From contig JAJZWW010000035.1 of assembly GCA_021846485.1 (NCBI GenBank), positions 1 through 14,070 of the forward strand: 14,070 nucleotides of DNA, in the 5' to 3' direction. Below, in pieces: positions 1-9,538 of this stretch (position 1 is its first letter; the number at the start of each line of letters is the position of its first letter). Source of the stretch: Actinomycetes bacterium (GTDB taxonomy: Bacteria; Actinomycetota; Acidimicrobiia; Acidimicrobiales; Palsa-688). Below the pieces are notes generated by a model. The model was not told the origin of the DNA. It ran no database searches and saw nothing but the letters and a program-made list of their open reading frames with translations. The position numbers were made by a program, and so were the translations under genes.

Positions 1-852
1 CGTCGCCCCCGGGACCGCCCGGAGGAGCCCGTCGAGCAGCCGGTCGCGCAGCGCGGCGACCCTCGCGACAGCCGAGGGCCGATCGGCGGCCGCGGCGGCC
101 GCGGCGGCGGCCATCCCGAGGATGCCCGCGACGTTGTGGGTCCCGCCCCGCCTCTCGCGCTCCTGGCCGCCACCCTCCATCACCGCGGCGAGCGGGGTGC
201 CGTCGCGCACCACCAGGGCGCCGACACCCTGCGGACCACCGAGCTTGTGGGCGCTGATGCTGACCAGGTCGGCGGCGGCGGCCGCCTCCCGCAGGTCCAG
301 CCAGCTGAACGCCTGGACCGCGTCGGTGTGGACGACCGCTCCGGGCGCGTGCCGACGGGTCAGCTCGGACACCTCCCCGACCGGCTGGATCGTGCCGACC
401 TCGTTGTTCACGAGCATGACCGAGACCACCGCCACGTGGCGGTCCAGGTGGGCGACGAGCGCGTCGAGGTCGACCACCCCGTCGGGCCCGACCGGTGCCA
501 CCCGCACCGGCGCGCCCGATCCGCCCGCGGCGACGGCAACCGCGGGGTGCTCGACCGCGCTGACGACCACCGCCGCCTCGAGAGCCCCGGAGCGGCGGCG
601 GGCTTCGAGCGGGCCCCTGACGGCGAGCAGATCGGACTCGGTACCGCCGCCGGTGAACACCACCTCCCCCGGGGAGGCGCCGAGCAGCTCCGCCAAGGTG
701 GCACGGGCCTGCTCCACTGCCCGGCGGGCGCCGCGGGCGACCGAGTGGCTCCCGGAGGGGTTGCCGAAGCGGTCGGTGAGCCACGGGAGCATCGCCTCCG
801 CCGCCTCCGGGCGGGGAGGAGCGGTCGCCGCGTGGTCCAGGTACGCCCGCAC
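1..852 (-). CDS. Cysteine desulfurase (NifS/IscS type), 3' end outside the window
   Basis: A PLP enzyme that takes sulfur from L-cysteine as a persulfide for Fe-S clusters or tRNA thiolation, acting in the cytosol. Seen: 284 codons from a GTG at 852 reading VRAYLDHAAT, the usual family N-terminus. Then GGGTESD (residues 68-74, cofactor phosphate region), H102 in EHPAV, N150 in VNNEVG, D177 and Q180 in HTDAVQ, and the Schiff-base lysine K203 in SISAHKLGG, followed by GGGQERERRGGT. The active-site cysteine loop would lie beyond position 1, so activity and the IscS versus NifS subtype cannot be judged. An upstream GTG (861) and ATG (939) are in frame, but 852 fits both the family start and the promoter. 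A run of nine alanines (248-256) comes from a GCC/GCG repeat at about 90-117. The gene is divergent from galT. The family call is firm; the cellular partner is unknown. Confidence 0.93.
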   Translation of the reverse strand, partial: MRAYLDHAATAPPRPEAAEAMLPWLTDRFGNPSGSHSVARGARRAVEQARATLAELLGASPGEVVFTGGGTESDLLAVRGPLEARRRSGALEAAVVVSAVEHPAVAVAAGGSGAPVRVAPVGPDGVVDLDALVAHLDRHVAVVSVMLVNNEVGTIQPVGEVSELTRRHAPGAVVHTDAVQAFSWLDLREAAAAADLVSISAHKLGGPQGVGALVVRDGTPLAAVMEGGGQERERRGGTHNVAGILGMAAAAAAAAADRPSAVARVAALRDRLLDGLLRAVPGAT

Positions 853-859
853 GTGCTCC

Positions 860-865
860 ACGCTA
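860..865 (-). promoter_or_regulatory. Candidate -10 box of a leaderless promoter for the cysteine desulfurase
   Basis: On the minus strand TAGCGT is followed by seven bases (GGAGCAC) and then the GTG at 852. This TANNNT-N7-GTG layout puts the transcription start on or next to the start codon, as in leaderless actinobacterial genes. No clear -35 element and no convincing Shine-Dalgarno sequence are visible. It supports GTG 852 over GTG 861, which lies inside the box. Inference from spacing only. Confidence 0.5.
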
Positions 866-944
866 GGGCACCGCCCGCAAAGGACCGGGGCGTCGCGGTG
901 GCCGACCGGCGCGGGCCTGCAGCACGACGACCCGCGCATGGCGC

Positions 945-950
945 TACCGT
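945..950 (+). promoter_or_regulatory. Candidate -10 box upstream of the galT leader ORF
   Basis: TACCGT is followed by six bases (GCGGGT) and a GTG at 957. The layout matches the other leaderless-type promoters in this window, and the sequence closely resembles the glgP box (GCTACCCT versus GCTACCGT). No good -35 is visible. If real, the first start codon on the transcript is the 957 GTG and not that of galT. Confidence 0.5.
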
Positions 951-956
951 GCGGGT

Positions 957-1022
957 GTGACGATGCCGCCCCCCGAGCCCGTCTGCGCGCCGGCCGCCCC
1001 CGGCCGCCTGCCCCGAAGATGA
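957..1022 (+). CDS. Possible 21-codon leader ORF overlapping the galT start
   Basis: From the GTG at 957 a short frame reads VTMPPPEPVC and continues to PGRLPRR, ending in a TGA at 1020-1022. That stop overlaps the galT ATG (1019-1021) as ATGA, an arrangement typical of translational coupling. It sits directly behind a TANNNT box, so it could be translated from the 5' end of a leaderless mRNA with ribosomes then reinitiating on galT, which has no strong Shine-Dalgarno sequence of its own. The peptide is proline- and arginine-rich with no recognisable domain. It could equally be chance, since short frames are common in GC-rich DNA. Confidence 0.3.
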   Translation: MTMPPPEPVCAPAAPGRLPRR

Positions 1023-2014
1023 GCCAGCTCCGACTCGACCCGCTGACCGGCCGGTGGGTGGTGATGGCCGCCGAGCGCCTCGAGCGGCCGTCGGCGTTCC
1101 AGACCCGGCGCCTGCCGGTCGAGGACGATCCCGACCGCCCCTGCCCGTTCTGCCCGGGGAGCGAGGAGTCCGACCCCTCGTCGCTGGAGAGCTTCGGCCC
1201 GGACGGAGCGTGGCAGGTGCGCATCGTCCCCAACCGCTACCCCGCCTTCAGCGGGTCGGACCCGATGGTGGTGACCCACCTCGGCCCGGTGTTCACCCAG
1301 GCACCGGCGAGCGGGGTCCACGAGGTCTTCGTCCTCACGCCCGAGCACGAGGCGACCTGGGCGGACCTCTCCGAGCACCAGGCGAGCCTGGTGATGTACG
1401 CCCTCCGGGACCGGATGGTCGAGCACTCCTCGATCCCGGGACTGCGCTACAGCCAGGCGGTGGTCAACCGGGGGCGGGAGGCCGGCGCGTCGATCGAGCA
1501 CCCCCACGGGCAGCTGCTCTCCATGCCCTTCGTCCCCGGGGAGACGGCCAACGAGATGGCCGGCTTTGCCCGCTTCCAGGGCAACTGCCTGCTGTGCGCG
1601 GTGTCCGACGCCGAGGAGGACGTCGGCCACCGCCTGGTGTACGCCGACGAGCGGGTCGTGGTGGTGAGCCCCTACTGGAGCGGCAGCCCCTACGAGATGC
1701 TGATCATCCCCCGTCACCACGACCCCCACCTCTACCGCGCCGACGCCGAGGACCTCTCGGCCACCGGACGGGCGGTCCGCCTGGCGCTCCAGGCGCTGCG
1801 CTCCAGGCTGGGCGACGTCGCCTACAACCTGTTGTTCCACTCCGCCCCGTACCGGCTCAGCGGGGTGCACCACTGGCACGTCCACGTCATCCCGCAGGTG
1901 ACCACCCGGGGGGGCTTCGAGCTCGGCTCGGGGGTGCTCATCAACGTCGTGCCCCCCGAGCTGGCCGCCGAGGAGCTGCGCTCCGAGGTCGCCGCGCCAG
2001 CCCGATCGGGCTGA
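1019..2014 (+). CDS. galT: GalT-family nucleotidylyltransferase (galactose-1-phosphate uridylyltransferase type)
   Basis: A HIT-superfamily enzyme. The classical member moves UMP between UDP-glucose and galactose-1-phosphate in the Leloir pathway through a covalent uridylyl-histidine. Seen: 331 residues, close to the usual length, starting MSQLRLDPLTGRWVV as family members do. CPFC (C42, C45), H101 in GVHEVFV and H161 fit the metal-binding set. HPHGQ (161-165) holds the nucleophile H163. The C-terminal HIT half has HWHVHVIPQ (285-293) followed by a GGFELGSG stretch. The open frame extends far upstream, but ATG 1019 matches the conserved N-terminus. No galK or galE is present; the neighbour is a glycogen/trehalose operon, convergent 39 nt downstream. 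Relatives with the same fold use ADP-glucose, so a role on glucose-1-phosphate released by GlgP is possible. The family is certain; the substrate is not. Confidence 0.9.
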   Translation: MSQLRLDPLTGRWVVMAAERLERPSAFQTRRLPVEDDPDRPCPFCPGSEESDPSSLESFGPDGAWQVRIVPNRYPAFSGSDPMVVTHLGPVFTQAPASGVHEVFVLTPEHEATWADLSEHQASLVMYALRDRMVEHSSIPGLRYSQAVVNRGREAGASIEHPHGQLLSMPFVPGETANEMAGFARFQGNCLLCAVSDAEEDVGHRLVYADERVVVVSPYWSGSPYEMLIIPRHHDPHLYRADAEDLSATGRAVRLALQALRSRLGDVAYNLLFHSAPYRLSGVHHWHVHVIPQVTTRGGFELGSGVLINVVPPELAAEELRSEVAAPARSG

Positions 2015-2033
2015 CCCCCGGAGGGCCGCTCCG
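1999..2033. terminator. Palindromic region between convergent galT and glgB
   Basis: A perfect 14-base palindrome, AGCCCGATCGGGCT (1999-2012), overlaps the galT stop codon. It is followed by a second small hairpin, CGGAG-GGCCG-CTCCG (2019-2033). There is no T tract on either strand. Placed in a 39-nt gap between converging genes it could end transcription both ways, but the stems are short and this is inference. Confidence 0.35.
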
Positions 2034-2053
2034 CAACCGTCCCCACCCACCCC

Positions 2054-4390
2054 CTACCCGGGCGGCGCCGCCGCCGGGTCCGGCGCCAGCCACAGCACGG
2101 CGAGCGGCGGCAGGGTGAGCGAGGCGGAGAACGCCTGGCCGTGCCAGGCCTCCGGCTCGGCGTACACCTCCCCCGCGTTGCCCATGCCGCTCCCACCCCA
2201 CTCCGTGGCGTCGGTGTTGACCAGCTCCCGCCACCTGCCGGGCGCCGGCAGGCCCACGCGGTAGCCCTCGTGGGGGACCGGGGTCAGGTTGGCGACACAC
2301 GCGAGCACGGAGGGGGGCCTGGTCGTCGGCTGCTCCGGCCAGGACGCGGTCTGCGTGGCGCGATCCGCGTCGGCCGGGCGCTCCGGGCGGAGCCGGAGGA
2401 ACGACGCCACGCTCTGGCCGGCGTCGCTCGCGTCGATCCAGCGGAACCCGGCGGGGCTGAAGTCGTCCTCCCACAGCGCCGGCGCCGACCGCTGGACCGA
2501 GTTGAGCTCGGCGAGCAGCCTGCCGAGGCGGCCGTGGTCGGCCCACTGCTCCCGGATCCACCAGTCGAGCTCCCGCTCGTGGTCCCACTCCCCCTCGGGG
2601 GCGAGCTCCGCGCCCATGAACACCAGCTGCTTGCCGGGATGGGCCCACATCCAGGCGTACAGCGCCCTCAGGTTGGCGAGCTGCTGCCAGCGGTCCCCGG
2701 GCATCTTGGACAGCAGCGACCCCTTGCCGTGGACGACCTCGTCGTGGGACAGCGGGAGCACGAAGTTCTCCGACCAGGCGTACACCAGCCCGAAGGTCAG
2801 CTCGTTGTGGTGGTACGAGCGGTAGACCGGGTCGGTGGAGAAGTACCCGAGGGTGTCGTGCATCCACCCCATGTTCCACTTGAAGCCGAAGCCGAGGCCC
2901 CCGAGGTAGGTCGGCCGCGAGACCCCCGGCCAGGCGGTGGACTCCTCGGCGATGACCGTCGCCCCCGGGTAGAGGCCGAAGACCGCCTCGTTGACCTCCT
3001 TCAAGAAGGCGACCGCCTGGAGGTTCTCCCGCCCTCCGAACTCGTTGGGGACCCACTCGCCTGCCCGGCGGGAGTAGTCGAGGTAGAGCATCGAGGCCAC
3101 CGCGTCGACCCGGAGGGCGTCGACGTGGAGCTCCTCGATCCAGTACAAGGCGTTGGCCACGAGGAAGTTGCGCACCTCGTTGCGGCCGAAGTTGAACACG
3201 AGGGTCCCCCAGTCGGGATGGCTCCCCAGGCGGGGGTCGTCGTGCTCGTAGAGGGCGGTGCCGTCGAAGCGGGCGAGGGCGAACTCGTCACGGGGGAAGT
3301 GCGCCGGCACCCAGTCGACGATCACCCCGATACCCAGCCGGTGCAAGGCGTCGACCAGCACCCGGAAGTCGTCGGGCGAGCCGAAGCGCGACGTCGGCGC
3401 GTAGTAGCCGGTGACCTGGTAGCCCCAAGAGCCCGAGAAGGGGTGCTCGGCCACGGGCATCAGCTCCACGTGGGTGAACCCGAGCGACGCGACGTGCTCG
3501 GGGAGCTGCTCGGCCAGCTCCCGGTAGGTGAGCGGGCGCCGGCCGCCGGCCCCGTCGTCGGTCCAGCGCCACGAGGCGAGGTGGACCTCGTAGACCGACA
3601 TCTGGGAGTGGAGCAGGTCGGCTCGGGCGCGCCCGGCGATCCACTCGCCGTCGCCCCACTCGTGCGCCGGCGGCGCGGCCACCACCGACGCGGTTGCCGG
3701 GGGGACCTCGGCGGAGAAGGCCATCGGGTCGGCCTTGAGCACCAAGCGGTTGTCGGCGGTGACCAGCTCGAACTTGTAGCGGTCGCCGGGGCCGACGCCG
3801 GGCACGAACAGCTCCCACACCCCACTCGAGCCCAAGGAGCGCATCGGGTGCAGCCGGCCGTCCCAGCTGTTCCAGTCCCCCACGACCCTCACCGCCTGGG
3901 CGTTGGGCGCCCACACCGCGAAGGCGGTCCCGCTCAGGCCGGCGTGCTCGCCGGGGTGGGCGCCGAGCACCTCCCACAGCCGGCGGTGGCGGCCCTCCCC
4001 GAAGAGGTGGAGGTCGAGGTCCCCGAGGCTGGGCCACACCCGGTAGGGGTCGTCGACGCGCACCGTCCAGTGGCCTTCCCGGCGGGGGTAGTCGACCTCG
4101 AAGTGGTACGAGCCGACGGAGTCGTCGATCGGACCTTCCCACAAGCCCGCAGGGTGCACCAGGTGCAGCTCGCCGACCACTGCCCCGCCGCCTCTGCCCG
4201 ACTCCGCGACCGTGCCGGCCGCCGCGCGGACCGCGGAGGCGTCGGGCCGGAAACAGCGCACCACCCCGCCGTGGCGGCCGAGCACCCGGTGGGGGTCGCT
4301 GTGGCGCCCGGCGACGACCAGCTCGACGGCCCGCCGCTCGTCGGCAGGCGTCGTGGGTGCGGGCGCGCTGGGAACCGTGGCGTCGGGCAT
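2054..4390 (-). CDS. glgB: 1,4-alpha-glucan branching enzyme (GH13_9)
   Basis: Cuts alpha-1,4 glucan chains and rejoins them as alpha-1,6 branches, the last step of glycogen or alpha-glucan synthesis in the cytosol. 778 residues, a usual length for forms with two N-terminal modules. CBM48-like modules lie at about 20-118 and 135-240 (the second with FAVWAPNAQAVRVVGDWNSW). The GH13 barrel runs from about 265, with DWVPAHFP (359-366), the nucleophile D429 in LRVDAVASM, the acid/base E482 in AEESTAWPGV and D550 in LSHDEVVHGKG. An all-beta C-terminal domain follows. The start ATG at 4390 is chosen because an AGGA lies 8 nt ahead and the gene then begins 10 nt after the pep2 stop; the longer open frame upstream only repeats pep2 DNA in another frame. 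Last gene of the glgE-treS-pep2-glgB operon. Confidence 0.97.
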   Translation of the reverse strand: MPDATVPSAPAPTTPADERRAVELVVAGRHSDPHRVLGRHGGVVRCFRPDASAVRAAAGTVAESGRGGGAVVGELHLVHPAGLWEGPIDDSVGSYHFEVDYPRREGHWTVRVDDPYRVWPSLGDLDLHLFGEGRHRRLWEVLGAHPGEHAGLSGTAFAVWAPNAQAVRVVGDWNSWDGRLHPMRSLGSSGVWELFVPGVGPGDRYKFELVTADNRLVLKADPMAFSAEVPPATASVVAAPPAHEWGDGEWIAGRARADLLHSQMSVYEVHLASWRWTDDGAGGRRPLTYRELAEQLPEHVASLGFTHVELMPVAEHPFSGSWGYQVTGYYAPTSRFGSPDDFRVLVDALHRLGIGVIVDWVPAHFPRDEFALARFDGTALYEHDDPRLGSHPDWGTLVFNFGRNEVRNFLVANALYWIEELHVDALRVDAVASMLYLDYSRRAGEWVPNEFGGRENLQAVAFLKEVNEAVFGLYPGATVIAEESTAWPGVSRPTYLGGLGFGFKWNMGWMHDTLGYFSTDPVYRSYHHNELTFGLVYAWSENFVLPLSHDEVVHGKGSLLSKMPGDRWQQLANLRALYAWMWAHPGKQLVFMGAELAPEGEWDHERELDWWIREQWADHGRLGRLLAELNSVQRSAPALWEDDFSPAGFRWIDASDAGQSVASFLRLRPERPADADRATQTASWPEQPTTRPPSVLACVANLTPVPHEGYRVGLPAPGRWRELVNTDATEWGGSGMGNAGEVYAEPEAWHGQAFSASLTLPPLAVLWLAPDPAAAPPG

Positions 4391-4398
4391 GCCCGGAT

Positions 4399-4402
4399 TC
4401 CT
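4399..4402 (-). promoter_or_regulatory. glgB ribosome binding site built into the pep2 stop codon
   Basis: AGGA lies 8 nt before the glgB ATG (4390). Its first two bases are the last two bases of the pep2 TAG stop (4403-4401). A ribosome ending pep2 therefore covers the glgB initiation region, which implies translational coupling and fixes the glgB start. Confidence 0.6.
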
Positions 4403-5750
4403 ACCCCGCGAGGCGGTCGGTGATCCGCCGGAGGGCTGCCTGGGGTATCGACACCCAGCCGGGCCGGTAGCTGCGCTCGTAGTCCAGCTCGTACAGCGCC
4501 TTGTCGAGCACGAAGGCGTCGAGCACCAGCTCGCGGTCCGCCTCGGGGGGGAGCAGGGCGTCGACGCCTTCTTCTGCGAGGTACCCGGCCAGCAGCTCGC
4601 CGGCATTGTGGTCCACCCATGCCCGGGCGGCGTCCTTCAACCCCTCGCCCTCGGCGCCACGCTCGGCCAGCGCGACGTGCGCTGCGTAGTCGAAGGAGCG
4701 GAGCATGCCGGCCACGTCCTTGGCCGCCGAGGTGGGAGCCAGGCGCTCGTCGCGGGGCCTCGCCGGCTCACCCTCGAAGTCGAGCACGTACCAGCCGCTG
4801 TCGGCTCGCATCGTCTGGCCGAGGTGGAAGTCGCCGTGCACCCGGATCGCCGGACCCGGGTCGGCGACCGACGCCAGCCGGGCGACCGCGGCCCCGGCAC
4901 GTTCCCGAGCCACCAGCCCGTCGCGCACCGCCCGGTCGAGGCGCTCCCCCACCGCCCGCAGCAGCGCCTGCCACCCCCCGCCGGCGAGGCGGTCCCGCTC
5001 CACCCCGAAGGCCTGGGCCATGGCGCAGTGGAGCTGGGCGGTGACCGACCCGAGGCGCCGGGCCTCCATCGAGAAGTCGCCGCCCGCAGCGGCAGGATCC
5101 TCCTCTCCGGAGTCGTAGAAATCCCGCAGCGAGGTGAGCGCCAGGGCCCAGCCCTCCGAGCCGCCGGCGAGGAACTCCTGGGCGAAGGCCAGGTCCAGGT
5201 CCCCCGAGCGCCACACGCCCACCGGGCGGGCGACGTGGGCGAAGCCGACCCGGGAAAGCGCGGTGGTCACTTCGATATCGGGGTTGCGGCCGGCGAGCAG
5301 TCGCCGGAACACCTTCACGACGATCCGGTCGTCGAACACCAGCGAGGTGTTGGACTGCTCCACGCCCATCGGCCGCACCCGGGTGGCGGCCTCCACCCCG
5401 CCGGTAACGATCGGCAGCAGCTCCCGGGCCAGCTCCGGGTCGACTAGGGCGTCGTAGAGGTAGCGGCCGTCCACGCCGGCGATCACACTGTCGCCGTGAC
5501 TCTGGAGGAACTCGGCGGGCGAGCCCGCCGGCCGCTCTCCGAGCAGCACCTGGTAGCGGCTGCCGGCCGCTTCGACCACCGCCAGGTACAGGTGGTGCTC
5601 GCCGCCTCCGGTGCTGCACAGCTCCCGGGTCTCCAGCACCTCCACCTCGGTGGGGTCGAGCCCCTCCGGCCCGGCGTACCACCGCTGGCGGCACAGGTAG
5701 GGGGCGACCAGTGCGGCGAGGTCGTCGGGGAGGGCGGAGGGCGGGGTCAT
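4401..5750 (-). CDS. pep2: Maltokinase (Pep2/Mak1), ATP-dependent maltose kinase
   Basis: Phosphorylates maltose at C1 to alpha-maltose-1-phosphate, the donor for GlgE. 449 residues, the usual length for the stand-alone enzyme; in some bacteria it is fused to TreS, but here it is separate. Seen: the N-terminal cap with RQRWYAGP (21-28), then a kinase-like N lobe with EQSNTSLVF (131-139), K146 in VVKVFRR and GRNPDIE (154-160). The phosphotransfer loop is HGDFHLGQ (305-312; D307 the likely catalytic base), and DFEGEP (324-329) binds metal. Tyrosine-rich helices follow (ALYELDYE). The ATG at 5750 begins 35 nt after treS and has AGAGG 8 nt upstream; an open frame upstream of it has no family-like sequence. 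The motifs and the treS/glgE neighbourhood agree on the function. Confidence 0.95.
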   Translation of the reverse strand: MTPPSALPDDLAALVAPYLCRQRWYAGPEGLDPTEVEVLETRELCSTGGGEHHLYLAVVEAAGSRYQVLLGERPAGSPAEFLQSHGDSVIAGVDGRYLYDALVDPELARELLPIVTGGVEAATRVRPMGVEQSNTSLVFDDRIVVKVFRRLLAGRNPDIEVTTALSRVGFAHVARPVGVWRSGDLDLAFAQEFLAGGSEGWALALTSLRDFYDSGEEDPAAAGGDFSMEARRLGSVTAQLHCAMAQAFGVERDRLAGGGWQALLRAVGERLDRAVRDGLVARERAGAAVARLASVADPGPAIRVHGDFHLGQTMRADSGWYVLDFEGEPARPRDERLAPTSAAKDVAGMLRSFDYAAHVALAERGAEGEGLKDAARAWVDHNAGELLAGYLAEEGVDALLPPEADRELVLDAFVLDKALYELDYERSYRPGWVSIPQAALRRITDRLAG

Positions 5751-5758
5751 GGCGGGAA

Positions 5759-5763
5759 CCTCT
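5759..5763 (-). promoter_or_regulatory. pep2 Shine-Dalgarno sequence
   Basis: AGAGG lies 8 nt before the ATG at 5750, inside the 35-nt treS-pep2 gap. It decides the start among in-frame candidates and contrasts with the promoter-proximal genes of this window, which show no such sequence. Confidence 0.6.
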
Positions 5764-5785
5764 TGCGTTCGGCTCGGGGGTCGGC

Positions 5786-7488
5786 TCAGGGGTCGATCAG
5801 CTCGAACCAGTAGAAGCCGTAGGCGGTGAGGGTGACGAAGTACGGGAGCTCGCCGATGCGGGGGAAGGGGACCCGCCCGAGCAGCTCGACGGGGACCTTC
5901 CCCTCCCAGCGCTGGAGGGGAAGCTCGGCGGGCTGGGCGAAGCGCGAGAGGTTGCACACGCAGAGCACCGTGTCGGTGGCGGCGGCCGCGGTGGCCCCGG
6001 TGCCGTCCCCACCGCCGGCGCCGGCGACCACGGTGGCGCTGCGGACGTAGGCGAGCACCGAAGGGTTGTCGGTGGAGACCACCTCGAAGGTCCCGGTGCC
6101 GAACACCCGGTGCTGGCGGCGGACCTCGAGCATCCGCTTGGTCCAGTGCAGCTGCGAGCTGGGGTTACGGGTCTGGGCCTCCACGTTGACCGACTGGTAC
6201 CCGTAGACCGGGTCCATGAGCGGGGGGAGGTACAGCTGGGCGAAGTCGGCGCGGCTGAAGCCGGCGTTGCGGTCCGGCGACCACTGCATCGGGGTGCGCA
6301 CCCCGTCGCGGTCACCGAGGTAGATGTTGTCGCCCATCCCGATCTCGTCGCCGTAGTAGAGGATCGGCGACCCGGGAAAGCTGAACAACAAGGCGTGGAG
6401 CAGCTCGGCCACCCGCCGGTCGCCGTCCACGAGGGGCATCAGACGCCGCCCGATGCCGATGTTGCGCTTCATCCTCGGGTCCTTGGCGTACTCCGCCCAC
6501 ATGTAGTCGCGCTCCTCGTCGCTCACCATCTCCAAGGTGAGCTCGTCGTGGTTGCGCAGGAAGATCCCCCACTGGCAGCCGTCGGGGATCGAAGGGGTGC
6601 GCGAGAGGATCTCGGTGATCGGGTGGCGCTGCTCCCGGCGGACCGCCATGAACATCCGGGGCATCACCGGGAAGTGGAAGCACATGTGGCATTCGTCGCT
6701 CTCGCCGAAGTAGGCGACGACGTCCTCGGGCCACTGGTTGGCCTCGGCCAGCAGCACCCTTCCGCGGTAGAGGGCGTCGACCTCCTTGCGGAGCCGCTTC
6801 AGGTACTCATGGGTCTCGGGGAGGTTCTCCCCACCGGTGCCCTCCCGCTCGAACAGGTAGGGCACGGCGTCGAGCCGGAAGCCGTCCAGGCCGATGTCCA
6901 GCCAGTAGCGCAAGACGTCGAGCATCGTGTCGGCGACCTCGGGATTGTCGTAGTTGAGGTCGGGCTGGTGGGAGAAGAAACGGTGCCAGTAGAACTGGCC
7001 CCGCTCCGGGTCGAGGGTCCAGTTGGACTTCTCGGTGTCCACGAAGATGATCCGCGCGTCGCTGTAGCGGGTGTCGTCGTCGCTCCAGACGTACCAGTTG
7101 GCCTTGGGATTGCTGCGGTCCTGCCGGGACTCCAAGAACCACGGGTGCTGGTCGCTGGTGTGGTTCATGACCAGGTCGGCGATGATGCGGATGCTCCGGC
7201 GGTGGGCCTGCTCGACCAGCTCGACCGCGTCCGCCAGGTCGCCGTAGTCGGGCAGGATCGTCCAGAAGTCGGAGATGTCGTAGCCGCCGTCACGCAGCGG
7301 TGACTGGTAGAACGGCAGGAGCCAGAGGCAGTCGACACCGAGCCACTCCAGGTAGTCGAGCTTCTCGGTGACCCCCCGGAGGTCGCCGGTGCCGTCCCCG
7401 TTGGCGTCGTAGAAACCCCGGACAGGGATCTCGTAGAAGACCGCGTGCTGGAACCAGCTCGGGTCCCCCGGCCCGGCCGAGGAGACGC

Positions 7489-7492
<4 letters not shown>
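5786..7492 (-). CDS. treS: Trehalose synthase (maltose alpha-D-glucosyltransferase, GH13_16)
   Basis: Interconverts trehalose and maltose; with Pep2 present the flow is expected to run from trehalose to maltose-1-phosphate. 568 residues, within the usual range for TreS without a fused kinase. It opens with FQHAVFYEIPVRGFYDANGD (14-33), a TreS hallmark. Catalytic residues: nucleophile D208 in GFRLDAVPYL, acid/base E250 in LLAEANQWPED, and D316 in RNHDELTLEM. Also seen are ADLVMNHTSD (105-114) and YYGDEIGMGDNIYLGDR from 379. The C-terminal beta domain contains a low-complexity Ala/Gly/Thr insert (about 490-507), probably a surface loop. The GTG at 7492 overlaps the glgE stop by 4 nt (GTGA), so translation is coupled. 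The upstream extension of the frame is glgE DNA in another phase. Confidence 0.97.
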
Positions 7493-9459
<1,967 letters not shown>

Positions 9460-9466
9460 CGCGACC

Positions 9467-9472
9467 AAGCTA
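9467..9472 (-). promoter_or_regulatory. Candidate -10 box of the glgE operon, overlapping a CTAGCTAG palindrome
   Basis: On the minus strand TAGCTT is followed by seven bases (GGTCGCG) and the glgE GTG at 9459. This implies a leaderless transcript for glgE-treS-pep2-glgB. The box overlaps the 8-base palindrome CTAGCTAG (9470-9477); CTAG is uncommon in such GC-rich DNA, so it may be a regulator site. No good -35 is seen. Confidence 0.5.
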
Positions 9473-9525
9473 GCTAGAACCTCGAGCTGCAGGGGAGGGC
9501 CGGCGCACCCGGCGAGCGTCCCCGC

Positions 9526-9531
9526 TACCCT
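9526..9531 (+). promoter_or_regulatory. Candidate -10 box of a leaderless glgP promoter
   Basis: TACCCT is followed by seven bases (CGCGCAG) and the glgP GTG at 9539, the same spacing as for glgE on the other strand. No Shine-Dalgarno sequence precedes glgP. The two -10 boxes lie about 53 nt apart in one 79-nt divergent intergenic region, so a protein binding between them could control both synthesis and breakdown. Confidence 0.5.
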
Positions 9532-9538
9532 CGCGCAG

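Noticed and set aside
90..117. GCC/GCG repeat as a structured repeat or regulatory element
   Set aside because: It simply encodes a nine-alanine run inside the cysteine desulfurase frame.
122..1018. Long N-terminal extension of the galT frame
   Set aside because: It runs antisense through the cysteine desulfurase gene and has no family-like sequence; GalT homology begins at ATG 1019.
2141..4423. A 760-codon open frame antisense to glgB, and similar long frames opposite treS/pep2 and glgE
   Set aside because: GC-rich coding DNA leaves antisense frames open. Their translations are repetitive in R, G, P, V and H with no domain, while the minus-strand frames carry complete enzyme signatures.
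4391..4606. Upstream extension of glgB (72 more codons)
   Set aside because: It overlaps pep2 out of frame. ATG 4390 has a well-spaced AGGA and the conserved start of the protein.
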